From the NCBI GenBank assembly GCA_009760885.1, contig CM019721.1:17470196-17534195 (forward strand): a stretch of 64,000 nt of DNA, written 5' to 3'. Under the pieces are notes generated by a model. The model saw nothing but the letters and a program-made list of their open reading frames with translations. It had not been told where the DNA came from and searched no databases. The position numbers and the translations under genes were made by a program. This DNA is from Achatina immaculata (Eukaryota; Mollusca; Gastropoda; Stylommatophora; Achatinidae). Shown piece after piece: positions 1 through 12,410 of this stretch. How positions within the stretch are numbered: the stretch's first letter is position 1; each line of letters begins with the position of its first letter.

Positions 1-584
1 TAAAATACTAGGACTTTCCTCTGAGCTAACTAATTCTAGCTATTCTAAGCTAACTCTGGCTATTCTAAGCTAACTCGAGGTATTCTACGCTAACTAGAGA
101 GCTACTTACGGCCAAGACAAATATATCAAATGGAATATTAATACATCATAAAGGCGTAAAAATCCACGTGGCATTTGCCACGCAGAGCAAAATCAGTAAT
201 ACAACATAAATTGGGAGGTAATGATGTTATTACAGGCTAGCTTACATTTCGTGGAAAGTTATTCGTCGCCACTGGCCAACAGTTGAGAGTAGGGGAAGAA
301 GGAGGAAGCGGGGGGGGGGGGTGGCTGTAACAACCCAACCTGTCATCTTCTTGGTTTGTCCTTGCTGAGAGAAATGGCCACGTCCAGCCTAAAGCCCCAG
401 TCACCTTGCGGAAACTAGCACGTGATCACCGGCTGTGTCTCTGTTTCTTTTATTTGCCTGTAGGTAGCCGTGTAGAATCTGTTACATTGAGAAGTTTTCA
501 TTATCTCCCATCGCCGGTAATACTAGACCGTGTTGAGAAGTTTTTTGTTGTTGTTATTGTTTTGTTTTTTTTTTTTGTAATATG
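1..584. other. no gene seen; short 25-bp repeat and poly-G run
   Basis: Nothing coding is supported here. About four imperfect copies of a roughly 25-bp unit built on ctaactctggctattctaag lie at about 22-106, and a run of 10 or more G lies near 311-322. The rest is unassigned intergenic sequence. Confidence 0.5.
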
Positions 585-1158
585 AAAATAGCCGTTAAAA
601 TCTGGGTTCCTGAAAATAACCAAGGCCAGGACAGTATTTGTCCAGCTTAACAAAATATGGTCATCTAAGAACACCAAAACAAGAACCAAACTTAGGCTTT
701 TCAATACAAACGTAAAGACTGTCCTGCTATATGGTTCACAGACATGGGTTATGACCAAGACAATACAACAGATGATACAAACATTCATGAACTACTGCTT
801 GAGGAGGATTTTAAACATTAAATGGCAGGACAAGATCAGGAACGAGGAGGTCTGGGAAAGGGCAGGACAGGAACCTATGAACCTACAAATCATGTCTAGG
901 AAGCGGAGGTAGATTGGCCACACTCTGAGGAAACCCAACACCAGCATAGCAAGACAGGCACTGACGTGGAATCCTCAAGGAAACAGAAAACAAGGAAGAC
1001 CTAGACCTACTTAAAGAAGAGAAATTATAACAGTGCTCTGAGACAAGGGATGCACATGGAAAGAAGCAGAGAATAATTCCAAGAACAGGGATGACTGGAG
1101 AGCCTTCATCCGTGGCCCATGCTCTCAATAAAGTGAACGCCGACGATGATGATGATTT
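585..1158 (+). mobile_element. LINE family D, 3' fragment with GAT tail (decayed)
   Basis: This is the 3' end of a non-LTR retrotransposon, matched at nucleotide level by copies at 54385-54795 and 61480-62045. Fragments such as AIWFTDMGYDQDNTT and NRDDWRAFIRGPCSQ are readable but frameshifts and stops break the frame. It ends in a short GAT repeat tail (about 1142-1157), as many non-LTR elements end in a simple repeat. It is 5'-truncated and cannot encode a working protein. Confidence 0.75.
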
Positions 1159-1159
1159 T

Positions 1160-2555
1160 CTGTTTTCTACATGTGTTTTTCCTTGTAGTATCTATTTTAC
1201 CCTCTCATGTTAATGTCAATATTTATTCTTGAGCTCAACGCCTTCTGCACCTGTTTCGTTAGGCCAAATTTGGCAGAGCTAAATCTGGAGTTCACTTTTC
1301 CGCCATCAAGTGGCTCTCCAGTGGCAGGAGTTTATAATTTTTACTTAAGATGTTACATGTAAGATATAGTTACAGGTGTAAGCAATAAATCTACATTAAC
1401 CTCAGCTGAGCGTCTGTTCCGGGGGGACAGACTGTCTGTTGTATGCATGTTCGCGGCAGAGACAAGATACACCGGCTTGTATGTGATGAGCGCCATATGA
1501 CTTTACGTCCTTTTTGTTGTGTGTTTGCCAGACCCTGATCAGCCCTAGAGAGGGGTTGGGGGGTTAGGGGATTGGGGGAAGAGGATGATGTTCTTAGATT
1601 AAAGATACAAATCCTATTAGATCTCCAGCAGTTCTGTGTGGCTCATGTTCCGGAACTCAGAGCACAAAACTTTCCCGCCTGCAAGAACAGGTAGACGGGA
1701 ATAGGAAACCAGGAATGTCTGTGGATGTTTTTTATTTTTTTGGTCGTTCGCGTGCATGAAACTGACAAAATGTGTTCCTGCCAGGCAACAGGGAAATAAA
1801 TTAACTATGTGCACTAATTGAAAATGCTCCATAATCCATAAATCTGGAATGGGGGTTTAGATAAGAGACCTGGGGATGGGGGGAAATGGTGGAGAGAGGA
1901 CGAAAAAAAATATATATAAAGATCGTACAAACCGGTCAAGTTACCGAAAATATGTGTTATATCATCAGCTGGAAAGATGTTGCATATTTCAGTGATGGGG
2001 CTTGCAACATTTTTTTTAATGGATTTATGCTTTGCTTAACATGAACTAGAAAACAGATGATAAAAATGGGCACGGCGAAGGACGGAATATATGACATGTA
2101 AAGAATCATACTGGTTGTTTTCTGCATCAAAAGTTTGTCCGTCTGTAGTTTTCATTAGTATCATACTTGTGTTGAGTGTCGGCGCAATCTGTTCTGTTCT
2201 CTGAATCAGTAAACTTGTTCAAGAATGTGTACTTTAGCATCTCTAGTCTTGTTTATTACCTATACTGAAACTTATAACAGAAAGAACAGGATACGAAAAA
2301 CAGATTAGATATTGATAAGTTACATAGCCGTTTTTTTAAAAATATGTATGTCTTCAGTAGTACCAGTTTTCCTTTTTTTCCGATTGTTGGTTTAACGACT
2401 TTTACGTGTCGTTAGAAATACGTCACAGTTTAAAATTAGAAATAAGTTAAAGTGCATGCACATAAACATCTCACGCACCTACAGACAGACAGACACACAC
2501 ACACATTTATGTATCTGCTATCTGATCTCAGTATTGACATTGTATTCTCTACTGA
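1160..2555. other. no gene seen
   Basis: AT-rich sequence without convincing coding potential. It has a short CA-rich stretch near 2483-2505 and several poly-T or poly-A runs. No element boundaries were recognised. Confidence 0.4.
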
Positions 2556-2672
2556 CCCTCCAGATAACTCTACTATCCTTTTACGAATGTAGCACCAGAT
2601 AACTCTACTATCCCTTCATGAATGTAGCACCAGATAACCCCAATATCCCTTCACTAATATAGCATCAGATAA
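2556..2672 (+). repeat. ~34-bp minisatellite, 3-4 copies
   Basis: Imperfect tandem units sharing accagataactctactatcc followed by a ttcatgaatgtagc-like half. Confidence 0.6.
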
Positions 2673-2929
2673 CACAATGACCATATACTGGTGTAAAAAT
2701 CAGGGGTTGGCAATCTGCCAACCAAAAGCACGAAAAGAGACATAAACATTGCTTTTTTCCGCAGGAATGATTCGATCGGCTCACTTTTGGTATAATGGGC
2801 AGGATGGCACCTGTGTGGGTGGCCGCTGGGTCCCATTCATGCGCGCAGCTAATAAATGAAAACAATAGTACCGTAATAAAGTATTATAAAATTATGAATA
2901 ATAGTTATTTCACCTACGTAATATTATGT

Positions 2930-3150
2930 ACTATTATGTATTAGAGAAGACCGTCTTGGAAGGGTACATATGGGAAAAAGAAAGAGAGGAAGACCAAGGC
3001 GAAGATGGCTGCAGAACATCGTTGATAATCTGCAAATGGATGCATCTGCAGCAGGGCATCTTGCTTACAACCGAGAGATCTACAGGAGAGCTGTTAGGGA
3101 GGCAAAGTTCCTCAAGGGACATATACAAATGACTGACTGACTGAGTATTA
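2930..3150 (+). mobile_element. LINE family B, 3' end
   Basis: Corresponds to the last 200 bp of the longer copy at 25700-27740. It encodes a degraded version of the basic tail (GKRKRGRPRRRWLQDIVDDL type), ends with the AKF.KGH motif, and carries a gactgactgactga tail in place of the usual atga repeat. 5'-truncated. Confidence 0.75.
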
Positions 3151-3490
3151 TGTATTGACGACACCATAATTAACGTGATGTGGCCCGGAGACTGCACTTT
3201 GCCTACCTATGGTGTAAAAGATAAGGAAAAATGAACGTCGTTTTGCCACTTTACCACGCCAGAAATCTCTGTAGAACTGGTCTAAAAATACCTGTAACTG
3301 TTTATCTGAGATAGATATCTGTGAGTGCTTTTATAGTGAACAGGAGGAATCGACAGCGGAGTGCTGACAGGGAAATTAGGGGTTGGGGGAGGTGGGGGGT
3401 GTTAAGGTCAGAAAGAGGACATTCTATGGTTTGTGCAGTCACGATGGAAAGTTACAAGATTTGTTTGTTTGGATCGACGTAGAATCTTTA
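3150..3490. other. no gene seen
   Basis: Unassigned intergenic sequence between two LINE fragments, with a G-rich patch near 3377-3400. Confidence 0.35.
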
Positions 3491-3725
3491 ATTCAATTCT
3501 AAGTGCCATGCCACGTGACGTAGGCGATCATTTCTCTCCACAATTCCCTGTCTTTTGTGTTGATGATGAGATCAGCCGGTGACTTTCTTCCTAACCACAC
3601 TGACAACCCATCCAGTAACTTCTCTCTCTGCCTTCCTCTGTCTCTCCTTCCTTCAATTTTTCCAGTTGCCACAGTGTGTTCAAATTTTCCTCTCCTCGGG
3701 AAATGCCCAAAATCGTAAGAAAGGT
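3490..3725 (-). mobile_element. LINE family F, 3' end
   Basis: On the minus strand this matches the 3' ends at 41090-41545 and 51070-51440. The shared block reads, on the plus strand, gtaggcgatcatttctctcc. It is a short truncated copy with no intact reading frame. Confidence 0.65.
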
Positions 3726-3831
3726 GAATACAAATCTGTTTCTTTAATTATTAAGTCTTACTAGGACGTTCACCTGATACATTTCTGGGGACATTCTACG
3801 AGTACAAGAACCAGAAATGACCATCCTCACC

Positions 3832-3925
3832 TCAGCCAGTAGCTCCTTAGGTCCAGTAGCTACTTAGGTGCAGTAGCTACTTAGGTGCATTAGCTCCTTA
3901 GGTCCAGTAGCTACTTGAATATTGT
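3832..3925 (+). repeat. ~18-bp minisatellite
   Basis: About five copies of a unit close to cagtagctacttaggtg. Confidence 0.6.
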
Positions 3926-4438
3926 ATAAGAGAGGACGTAATATGTTTTCTGATGCTGCATGCGCACCTGACTCGCGCGTGTACAGGTGCATGATTTCAC
4001 TGTGTCTTAAGTTAATTGATTTTATTTTCGCTAAACTGTAACGATGTTTGACCCCGTGTATACCGTGAAGACTCAGGTGTTTTAAGATCCGTCAGAATTT
4101 CATATTTTGGGGTCATTTTAGGCTGCTCTAACATCCCCCACCCAATCCCACGCCAACTCAACATAATAATCAATAATTAGTGTATAAGTATAAAACTATA
4201 CACGATGCACTGCAGTAAAGCAGTAAAGCTGTGATACCATAATGTATAAACTTTTGTAGTCGTTAAGTAATAAAGCTGTTCCTGCTTTTTTCTTAGTTTA
4301 AACATAATAATCAAATCAATATGTTGAAAAAAGAACAGAACTACACATATTTAATAGACATATTCATAAAAACATACATGTGCAGTTACCATGTCGTGAT
4401 TTGTTTTTAACAGTACTTTTAACTCTGGTTAACATACT
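3925..4438. other. no gene seen
   Basis: AT-rich intergenic sequence with no recognisable coding or repeat structure. Confidence 0.35.
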
Positions 4439-4645
4439 CAATCAAGTCAGTCAATCATTTGCCTGTCCCTTGCGGAACTTTGCCTCCCTAACAGCTCTCC
4501 TGTAGGCCTCTCGGCAAGATATCCTGCTGCTGATGCGTCCATTCGCAGATTATCAACGATGTCTTGCAGCCATCTTCACCTTGGTCTTCCTATCTTTCTT
4601 TTTCCCAATATGTATCCTTCCAAGACTGTCTTCTATAAATTATCA
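4438..4645 (-). mobile_element. LINE family B, 3' end
   Basis: Reverse complement of the family B tail. It starts with the degenerate tail repeat (tcagtcaatcatt) followed by the conserved tgccttgcggaactttgcctc block, the complement of the ...EAKFRKGH coding end. Confidence 0.75.
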
Positions 4646-4721
4646 TGACATATTTGCACGCAGTTCAGTTAATAAAAAACAAACAAACAAACACGCAATC
4701 TGTACAACCCTAAGGTTGTAA

Positions 4722-4958
4722 ATATCACAAACGGCACATCACCACATATATTTGATGTACGCTCTTAAAAATCAGAACATCACAAACATCACATCAACAC
4801 AAGAAGCGGATGTATAATAGCAGACCATCACGAACAGCACATCAGCACAAATAGTTGATGTATAAAATCAGAAAATCACAAACATCACATCAACACAAAC
4901 AGTCTGTGTTTAATATCAGAACATCACGAACATCACGTCAACATAAACAGTTTGACAC
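4722..4958 (+). repeat. ~48-bp minisatellite, about 5 copies
   Basis: Each unit carries a catcacaaacatcacatcaa core followed by a variable AT-rich half. Copies are diverged. Confidence 0.6.
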
Positions 4959-5179
4959 AAATTATCACAGAAGAAAACTAGCACGGATTTCCCAGACACA
5001 GTCATCATAACGGTACTCATTTCACACAACAGACAGAATGAACAACTGGCATCAAAGACATAGTAATGAGCATACGCACAACATTATTAAATAAATCATT
5101 ATCGAGTTCTTTATCCTATCTCGAATAGGTCACGCTGCAGGTCATACACGCAACACAAATTAATTTGTCCACGGGTAGT

Positions 5180-5655
5180 ATAAATTCAAATGTAATATCC
5201 ACCCTTGTTTATGCATGCAAAAACTGGAAAACAACTAAAGAAATAGACAACAAATTAGACTCTTTTGAAAACAAATGGGTATGGAAAATATTCGGTATAA
5301 AAGTGGAACGAATTCAAGAACAACGCAGAGATAAGGCAGATGAGCAAACAACAGCCTGTCACATAGGTGATCAGAAAAAGGAGATGGACATATGTCGGTC
5401 ATGTGATGAGAAGAAACAACCTCAGAATCCCAAAACAAACTATCAAGTAGAACATAACAGGTCGAAGAAAAAGAGATCGACCACATGAAACTCTAAAGAG
5501 GTCATTGCTAAGAGAGGCCAAATTAGTAAGAATAAAATCCCTTGATGAGGTTGAAAAGCTCGCCGAAAACATGAAAACTTGGCGAACTACCATGTGAGAC
5601 CTATGTGACGTTTAACGGCACGGAAAGGACGTAAGATGTAAGTTGTAAGTGTACC
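5180..5655 (+). mobile_element. LINE family A, 3' fragment
   Basis: Nearly collinear with the end of the family A element at 8195-11100. The translated piece begins SNVISTLVYACKNWKTTKEI and ends near the LCDV stop, followed by the family 3' end (taacggcacggaaagga, then a degenerate ataag tail). One frameshift and several substitutions separate it from that copy. Confidence 0.8.
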
Positions 5656-6430
5656 CTGGCTGGTGCAGTGAAGTAATATTATATTCAAAATATAATTATT
5701 AGACGCATGTATCTTAACCACAACATGATAATGAAGCCTGCAATTGCACAAAATAATAACAACTATATACATCTGTGTACACTACCCTTGGCTCCTCCTT
5801 CTTGCTACATGGAACACATCGATCCTAACACTTTATGGCCCATTCTTCCTTGCTTACTCCCCTAACTAAAATGTGAAATAATCGACTCAGCTTCTGTTCC
5901 GTGCGATATGATTTACCAAACTGAAATAGCCAACCTAAACCATTCCAACTTGGCAACCTATCCGGACGACCAATGCTGCCTTCCTACAAACCTAGAGTTA
6001 AGTGTAATAATTTCTCAGGAGCCATTTTCACTCATGAATTAAAATTTTTACATGGAATGCAACTTGCCGGTTTGGCCGATCCTGGCCAAACCACAGCCTA
6101 CACAGATGTGGAATTGGCGGGGAAAGCGAAAAATTCATTCTTTTCTAACTTTTCACTCGCAACAAAAGAAAGTTGTGGTGGTTTTTCCTAACTTCCCTTG
6201 ACACAGTATAGTTGATGTGAATTTTTTTACATGAAAGTTCTTAATTTGCAGGTTTTGTTAACTCAACTAAATAGTTTTCTTTTGTGTAATTCGGCCATAC
6301 CTGCGACCGGTGATGGCTCTGTCTTTACTGTATTAATGGGGCATTCGTTAAGCCGGTGTTGTGCTTTGATGCGCACGATTATTCTGATTTGTACATTATC
6401 TTGCAGCCGTGTTTTCTGAGTGTTACTGTT
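5655..6430. other. no gene seen
   Basis: No ORF here has a recognisable domain. The short open frames near 5973 and 6231 look fortuitous. Confidence 0.35.
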
Positions 6431-6578
6431 AATCACTGACTCCAGCCATCAACTTCACGTTTCTGGATTAGTTAATCACCGTCTCCAGCCATCAACTTCA
6501 GGTTTCTGGATTAGTTAATCACTGTCTCCAGCCATCAACTTCACGTTTCTGGATTAGTTAATCACTGTCTCCAGCAAT
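6430..6578 (+). repeat. 43-bp minisatellite, 3 copies
   Basis: Near-identical units including ccagccatcaacttcacgtt followed by tctggattagttaatc. Confidence 0.75.
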
Positions 6579-7405
6579 TCTTCACTTCCAGGCTCTTTCA
6601 AACCTAAGGTTAGCAACACACTGATAAGGAAGTTAAACCAGTCTTGCGTAATACTTGACATGAGGATATATTGATGGAGTTGATGAAAAAGTAGATGGTG
6701 ATGACGATAATCTGACCGCCGGCAGGTTTGCCCTGTTATATGGCGAGTCCATCCATACTTGCAAACTCCAGAACAGATATAAGCGTCTCGACAGAGACAT
6801 CACGAAAACCATCCACTCGGTGACACATCCAAACGATTTTTTTTCCCACTATCCCCAATCACGACATTCACAAACCACGTGGCCTTCCGGAAGGATCTTG
6901 ATCCTTACCCGGAGGTACACAATAAAGACTCATAAGGCGAGAAAACTCGTTTCTTTTGAGAAAAAAAACCCCAAATATCTCCCATACTGCTACAGCCATA
7001 GGATTTTTTTTTAGGAAACCAGTACTTGACTTTCACTTTACATGAAGTACTTTCCAAAATAATCGGTTTTTTTCCAATACAATATTCAGAAATTTATGTC
7101 TTTCCTTAAACATAAAATTTAACACATTTTACAAACAAGAAAATACTCGTGTAAAACTTTTGTCTTAGCGAGATTTAATCTTTACAAAATGCTCACATGC
7201 TGAACCAAGATCAAGATTGGCTGATTCTCCTACATGCGAGCTGAGCATCACCATCCTCCTCCTGGTTCCATTATCCTCCAACAGATTTGGCTGGTTGCTT
7301 TTTACCAGGTTGCCGTAACCAGTGACCACCAAAAGTTTCAGTTTTTTCTCCTTTTTAATCGGTAAAGGCACTTAGAATAGAATTGGATAGAACGAACTCA
7401 AATTA
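6578..7405. other. no gene seen
   Basis: Mixed AT-rich sequence with homopolymer runs. No domain or element was recognised. Confidence 0.35.
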
Positions 7406-7715
7406 AAAAGAGATATAACGGGATTATGTGTCACAGAAAACTGGCTCGTTAACACCATACACAATTAGAAATCTGAGATACTTCGGCCACATCAAGAGAC
7501 ATAACAGCTTGGGGAGGTTGATAGTAGAAGGCTTAGTGCCCGGCGAAAGAGAAAAGGGGCGACCTCTCCGCAGATGGACTCGGGACATCACGGAAAGTCT
7601 GAATATGTTACTACAAGACGCCAGTAAACTTGCTCAAGACCGTATTGCATTCAGAAAGGCTGTGAGCAGGACAACGTTCTGGAAGGGACATGTCACATGA
7701 ATGAATTAGTAATTT
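7405..7715 (+). mobile_element. LINE family E, 3' end
   Basis: Encodes a basic C-terminal LINE ORF2 tail: LRYFGHIKRHNSLGRLIVEG, then a GRPLRRWTRDI-like segment and an FWKGHVT end. It ends in a short tgaatgaat tail. It is related to family B but distinct in sequence. 5'-truncated. Confidence 0.7.
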
Positions 7716-7802
7716 ACTGGTAATTACCGGTTAACGCGTGATACGTCTCTTAAAACATGAAATTCATTTTCCCTAGTTTAAATAAATGTTAACATTGAAG
7801 TT

Positions 7803-7850
<48 letters not shown>

Positions 7851-7851
7851 C
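7803..7851 (+). repeat. (AAT)n microsatellite
   Basis: About 16 uninterrupted copies of the trinucleotide. Confidence 0.95.
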
Positions 7852-7902
7852 CAAACTGCATTTTGATTCCACTTGTGAAATTTCTCAGATGTACCAGATA
7901 AT

Positions 7903-8012
7903 CATGGATGCATCAGCAGCCGGCCATCTTGCTCGCAACCGAGAGGCCTACAGGAATGCTGTTAGGGAGGCAAAGTTCCCCAAGGGGCATGCAAATGAAT
8001 GAATGACCAGAT
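7903..8012 (+). mobile_element. LINE family B, extreme 3' end
   Basis: The last ~100 bp of family B, with an aatgaatgaatga tail. Confidence 0.7.
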
Positions 8013-8224
8013 AATCACCGTACCTATATGCTCCTAGATGTATCATCGGTTGTTGAAAATGGCAGCTTTAGGGAATATGAATACTTCGTCCAGAGAATGT
8101 TGGATGCTGAGGCCAAAGCCGGTTGAAACCCTATAATATTTGGCCTTGTAAACAGTACAGACACATCAGATTAACTTTTTTACCTGCGTGAAAGAATTTA
8201 TACACAAGCAATGTTGTCAAAGAA

Positions 8225-9366
8225 ATGGAGAGATACCATCTAGACATACTGGGCATCAGCGAAATGCGATGGCCAGAAGCAGGTAAAAGATCGGCGGAAA
8301 ACGGTAAGTTAATTATACATTCAGGTAGAAATGACAATAAATTCCGAGACGGAGTGGGCATTATTATGTCAAATGTAGCTGCAAAGAGCCTTGTAGAATG
8401 GGAACCAGTGAACAGTCGTATAATAAGAGCACGATACAACCTACGACACGGAAGAATGACAATAATACAGTGTTATGCACCCACGAATGATGCAGATGAT
8501 GATGTGAAAGACGACTTTTATCACCAACTACAACAAATCATCAACAAAGTCCCTAACACGACATCCTAATTGCTATGGGGGACTTCAATGCTAAGGTAGG
8601 GAAGGATAATACCGACGTTGAAAAAGTGATGGGGAAAGAAGGAATTGACATGGTTAATCAGAATGGAGAAAGATTAATTGAAATATGTTTAACAGAGGGC
8701 ATGGTCATTGGAGGCACAATATTCCCACACAAAGAGATACATAAAACAACATGGATATCTCCAGATGATAGAACTAGAAACCAGATAGACCATTTTTGTA
8801 TTAGAAAGCAATACAGAACATCTCTCATGGATGTAAGGGCTTATAGGGGTGCAGATGTCAACAGTGATCACAACCTGTGCATAGGGAAAATAAAACTAAA
8901 ATTGAAAAGTCAACACAAGAAATCAGTACACAGAAAGATAAACATCCACAGCCTACAAGAAGAAAATACTAACATTAATTTCAATCAGGAACTTGCCAAT
9001 CATTCCAAAACACCCAGTGAAGTTGAGGAGATAGGTATAGATGAGTTATGGAATTCTTACAGCACAGCCATAATCACAGCAGCAAAAGTAAGTGCTGGAT
9101 TGAAAAAACCAAATAGAAAAGCATGGATATCAGATAAAACATGGAAGTATATACATGAAAGACGAGCAGTCAAATTAAACATGTTGAATGCAAAAGCAGA
9201 TCATGAAAGAGATTCGGCAAAAGCAAAATACAAAGACATAGACAAGAAAGTAAAAAGTTCAGCTAGAAGGGATAAAAGAGAATACATAGACAATATGGCG
9301 AAAGAGGCAGAAAAGCAGCAAAAACAGGAGACAGCAAAACTTTATATAACATACAAAAGAGGCTAA
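8225..9366 (+). pseudogene. LINE A endonuclease domain (APE-type), frameshifted
   Basis: Two abutting open segments. The first (8225-8569) contains LDILGISEMRW and the QCYAPT strand. The second (8575-9366) contains the catalytic MGDFNAKVG motif and, near residue 98, the SDHNL motif; both are diagnostic of APE endonucleases that nick target DNA for target-primed reverse transcription. The N-terminal strand of the fold is missing through 5' truncation. The downstream region is a Lys-rich linker with coiled-coil character leading to the RT. A single-base difference near 8570 separates the two segments. Confidence 0.85.
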
Positions 9367-9369
9367 CAG

Positions 9370-11055
9370 GTACTATTACATCTAAAGAAAGACCAATCCT
9401 TAGCAAAACTGGAACACTATTAACATCAAATAAAGACCAAAAGCAAAGATGGGCTGAACACTTCCAAGAAATACTCAATCGACCACACCCAAAAGAATTG
9501 TTCAACCTTGAAACTGACTTACCAGCCCCACAACTAAATGTCAATCTAGATGAAATTGAATTGCATGAAATTGAAACAGCAGTGAATTTAATGGCTAACA
9601 ACAAAGCTGCAGGTGAAGATGAAATAACAGCAGAGATGCTAAAAGCTATCAATAGTGACAACATGAGACAACTACAGAGAATGTTTAACAAGATTTGGAA
9701 AGAAGAAAAGGTCCCTTCTAATTGGAAGAAGGGAATCATTGTGAAAATACCAAAAAAGGGCAACCTTAGTGACTGTAACAACTGGAGAGGAGTAACCTTA
9801 ATATCAGTTGTGTCAAAAGTATTTTGCAAGGTCATTTTGAATAGACTCAAATATAGTGGATACTGCAATGAGAGAAGAACAAGCAGGATTTCGAAAAGGG
9901 AGAAGCTGTCTCGACCAGATCTTTACTCTCAGAATAATACTTGAAGAACATATTGAAAAGCAGAAACCATTAATACTGAATTTCATAGATTTTAAAAAGG
10001 CATTTGATAGCATACACAGAGATTCATTATGGAGAATTTTATGTCTATATGGAATACCATCTAAAATTGTCAACATCATTAAGGACTTATACAATGGATA
10101 TGGTTGTGCAGTCAAGACAGAAGAAGGGATGAGTGAATGGTTCCAGATTGAAACAGGCGTGAAACAAGGATGTATACTGTCTCCTTTACTTTTTGGGATT
10201 ACAATAGACTTCATAATGAAAAAATGCTGCACAGGTAACACAGGTATTGACTGGGTACATGGGACCCAACTAGAAGATCTTGATTTTGCTGATGACATAA
10301 CTCTTATCAGTAATAATGTGAATTCCATGCAAGAAAAAACAGATAGCCTATCTTCACTGGCTAGCAAAATAGGACTTGAAATTAACAAGGACAAAACAAA
10401 AATAATGAAAATTCCCATCAATCAAAATGGAAAAATACACATAGAAGGGACAGATATTGAAGAAGTCAATCAATTTGCATACCTTGGCAGCTACATAGAC
10501 CAGGATGGTGACACTAGAAAGGAAGTTAGGATCAGAATTGCAAAAGCAGCATCAATCTTCAAGAATCTTGAGAACATATGGAATTCAAAAGTTATAAGCA
10601 CAAAAACCAAGTTAAGACTATTCAATTCAAATGTAATATCCACCCTCATTTATGCATGCGAAAGCTGGAAAACAACTAAAGAGATAGAAAAGAAATTAGA
10701 CTCTTTTGAAAACAAATGCCTAAGGAAAATACTCGGCATCAAGTGGAATGAATTCAAGAACAATGCAGAGATAAGACAGATGACTGAACAACAACCAGTC
10801 TCACGGGTGATCAGGAAAAGGAGATGGACATATGTTGGCCACTTGATGAGAAGAAATGAGCAGAGAATCCCAAAACAAGCTATCAAGTGGAACACAACAG
10901 GCCGAAGAAAAAGGGGCAGACCGCGTGAAACTCTGAAGAGAACATTATTAAGAGAGGCCAAGTTAACAGGCATAAAATCCTTTGATGAGGTTGAAAGACT
11001 CGCCGAAGACAGGAAAAATTGGCGAACTACTTTGCGAGCCCTATGTGACGTCTAA
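9370..11055 (+). pseudogene. LINE A reverse transcriptase and C-terminal tail, frameshifted
   Basis: The RT spans two frames. 9370-9850 holds fingers motifs (NNKAAGEDEITAEML, PKKGNLSDCNNWRGVTL). 9856-11055 holds AGFRKGRSCLDQI, NFIDFKKAFDSIH, TGVKQGCILSPLLF and the catalytic LDFADDITLIS (FADD box), followed by AYLGSYIDQDG, a thumb region and a very basic tail. Catalytic aspartates are present. The frame changes between 9840 and 9870, where the RT would need to be continuous, so this is a recently inactivated copy. Confidence 0.88.
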
Positions 11056-11164
11056 CGGCACGGGAAGGATATAAGAGATATAAGAATGTTGATGAATTTA
11101 CTACATTCATGGTATTTCATTAGCTATGCTGTAGTAAATATAAATGAAGAATGTTCACTCTAAA

Positions 11165-12410
11165 ACAGAGCTAGAAAAAAACATACATATATCAAAATTA
11201 ACGTGTGTATATATGTATGTTAGATCATCACGCTGGAATGCCTGGAGCAATTTCAACCAAACTTGACACACATATGACTTACAATCTGGACAATGCACCG
11301 TTGGGGGTTAGATAATCCCTAGGACCCATGGGGGGCTGAGTGGCGGGGGGCTTAGGTCGATGCAAACAATACCCCACTGAACGACGGGAAGTAACTCCTG
11401 TTATATTTATGCCTGCTTTGGATTGTCGGTCGTGACAGACAAAGGTCAGTCCACACAGATCGATGACGTTGCATTTGCTGAGGTGCCGAACCTTTGGCAC
11501 TGATATCGAGAAACATTATACACGGAGCAGATCTCTGATTCATGAAAGGCACCCTGCTGTTGTTCACCTCAGGGTCCATTTAGAAAATGGTCAGAGTGTT
11601 TATTTCATAACAGAGAGGGCCCATACAGTGGTTGATCAGCCATCAAACACAGGAGAGGGGCTAGCGATGTGGGTGGGATGGGGGTGACATATACAAATCA
11701 CCGAAAAGGACCGATATTAGTGTCGAATCCGTAGTTTTGGGGTTTCCGAGATGAATAGTGACATACCAGATGCCGTTTAAGTCCAAGTTCAGCCCCCATC
11801 GACTTGGGGGGGGGGGCCTCAGGATAAGGGTGGGAATGGGGTGACATGTACCAAGCATAGAAAACGACCGATATTAGTGTCGAATCCACAGTTTTCTGAG
11901 TCCCTGAGGTGAATATGGACATTCCCGATGCCGGTTAAGTCCAAGCTCAGACCTCAAACGTTTAGAGGGGGGGGGGTCCTCCGGCTGCGGGTGGCATATA
12001 CCAAGCATCGAAAATGACCGATATTAGTGTCGAATCCATAGTTATTTTCTGGGTCCCTGGGATGAATAGGGACATTCCCGATGCCGTTTAAGTCCAATTT
12101 CAGCTTCCATCGGCATGTGGGCCTGGGGGTGAGAGTGGGAAAGAAAATGTCCAAACTGACAGAGAATATTGTCGAATCCATAGTTTTCGGGGCCTCTAAG
12201 CTGATTGGTGACAGTCTTGATGACAATTAAGCCCAAGTTGAGTCGAATAGAACGAATAGAATTCTGTAGAACAGTCTAGACTGTAGAAACTTCTAGAAGG
12301 TTGTGGAAATGAATAAAACTTTGTAGAACCGTATAGAAGGTTGTGTAAATGAATAGAACTTTCGTGATTGGGATAAATAAATACCCGGACAACGTCGGGT
12401 ACTCACCTAG
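11165..12410 (+). mobile_element. Helitron-like non-autonomous element (3' end clear, 5' end uncertain)
   Basis: The 3' terminus has the Helitron signature. A GC hairpin (acccg...cgggt, 12383-12400) is followed 6 bp later by ctag (12407-12410) and a T. Family knowledge: Helitrons end in CTRR shortly after such a hairpin and insert between A and T. The interior carries four ~150-bp direct repeats and no Rep/helicase ORF. The 5' end, which should start TC, could not be fixed; a change in texture near 11165-11220 is the best guess. Confidence 0.55.
11690..12200 (+). repeat. ~150-bp direct repeats, about 3.5 copies
   Basis: The block with core accgatattagtgtcgaatcc recurs with its C at about 11711, 11868 and 12018, and a degenerate version near 12163 (spacings 157, 150 and about 145 bp). 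Each unit also has a G-rich run and a gatgccgtttaagtccaag block. It lies inside the putative Helitron. Confidence 0.8.

Larger units (their letters stand above)
8195..11100 (+). mobile_element. LINE family A, longest copy (endonuclease + reverse transcriptase)
   Basis: A 2.9-kb non-LTR retrotransposon carrying an APE-type endonuclease, a reverse transcriptase and a basic C-terminal tail, in an RTE-like arrangement. It is truncated just inside the endonuclease N-terminus, because homology begins near ...VVKEMERYHLDILG. It ends after the LCDV stop at 11055 with a short 3' region (taacggcacgggaaggatat) and a degenerate ataag tail. Other 3' copies lie at 5180-5655, 42785-43330 and 62625-63275. 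A few frameshifts break the ORF (around 8569, 9350 and 9850), so it is not autonomous as it stands. The clade is an inference; a Repbase/Dfam comparison of the RT domain would settle it. Confidence 0.88.
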
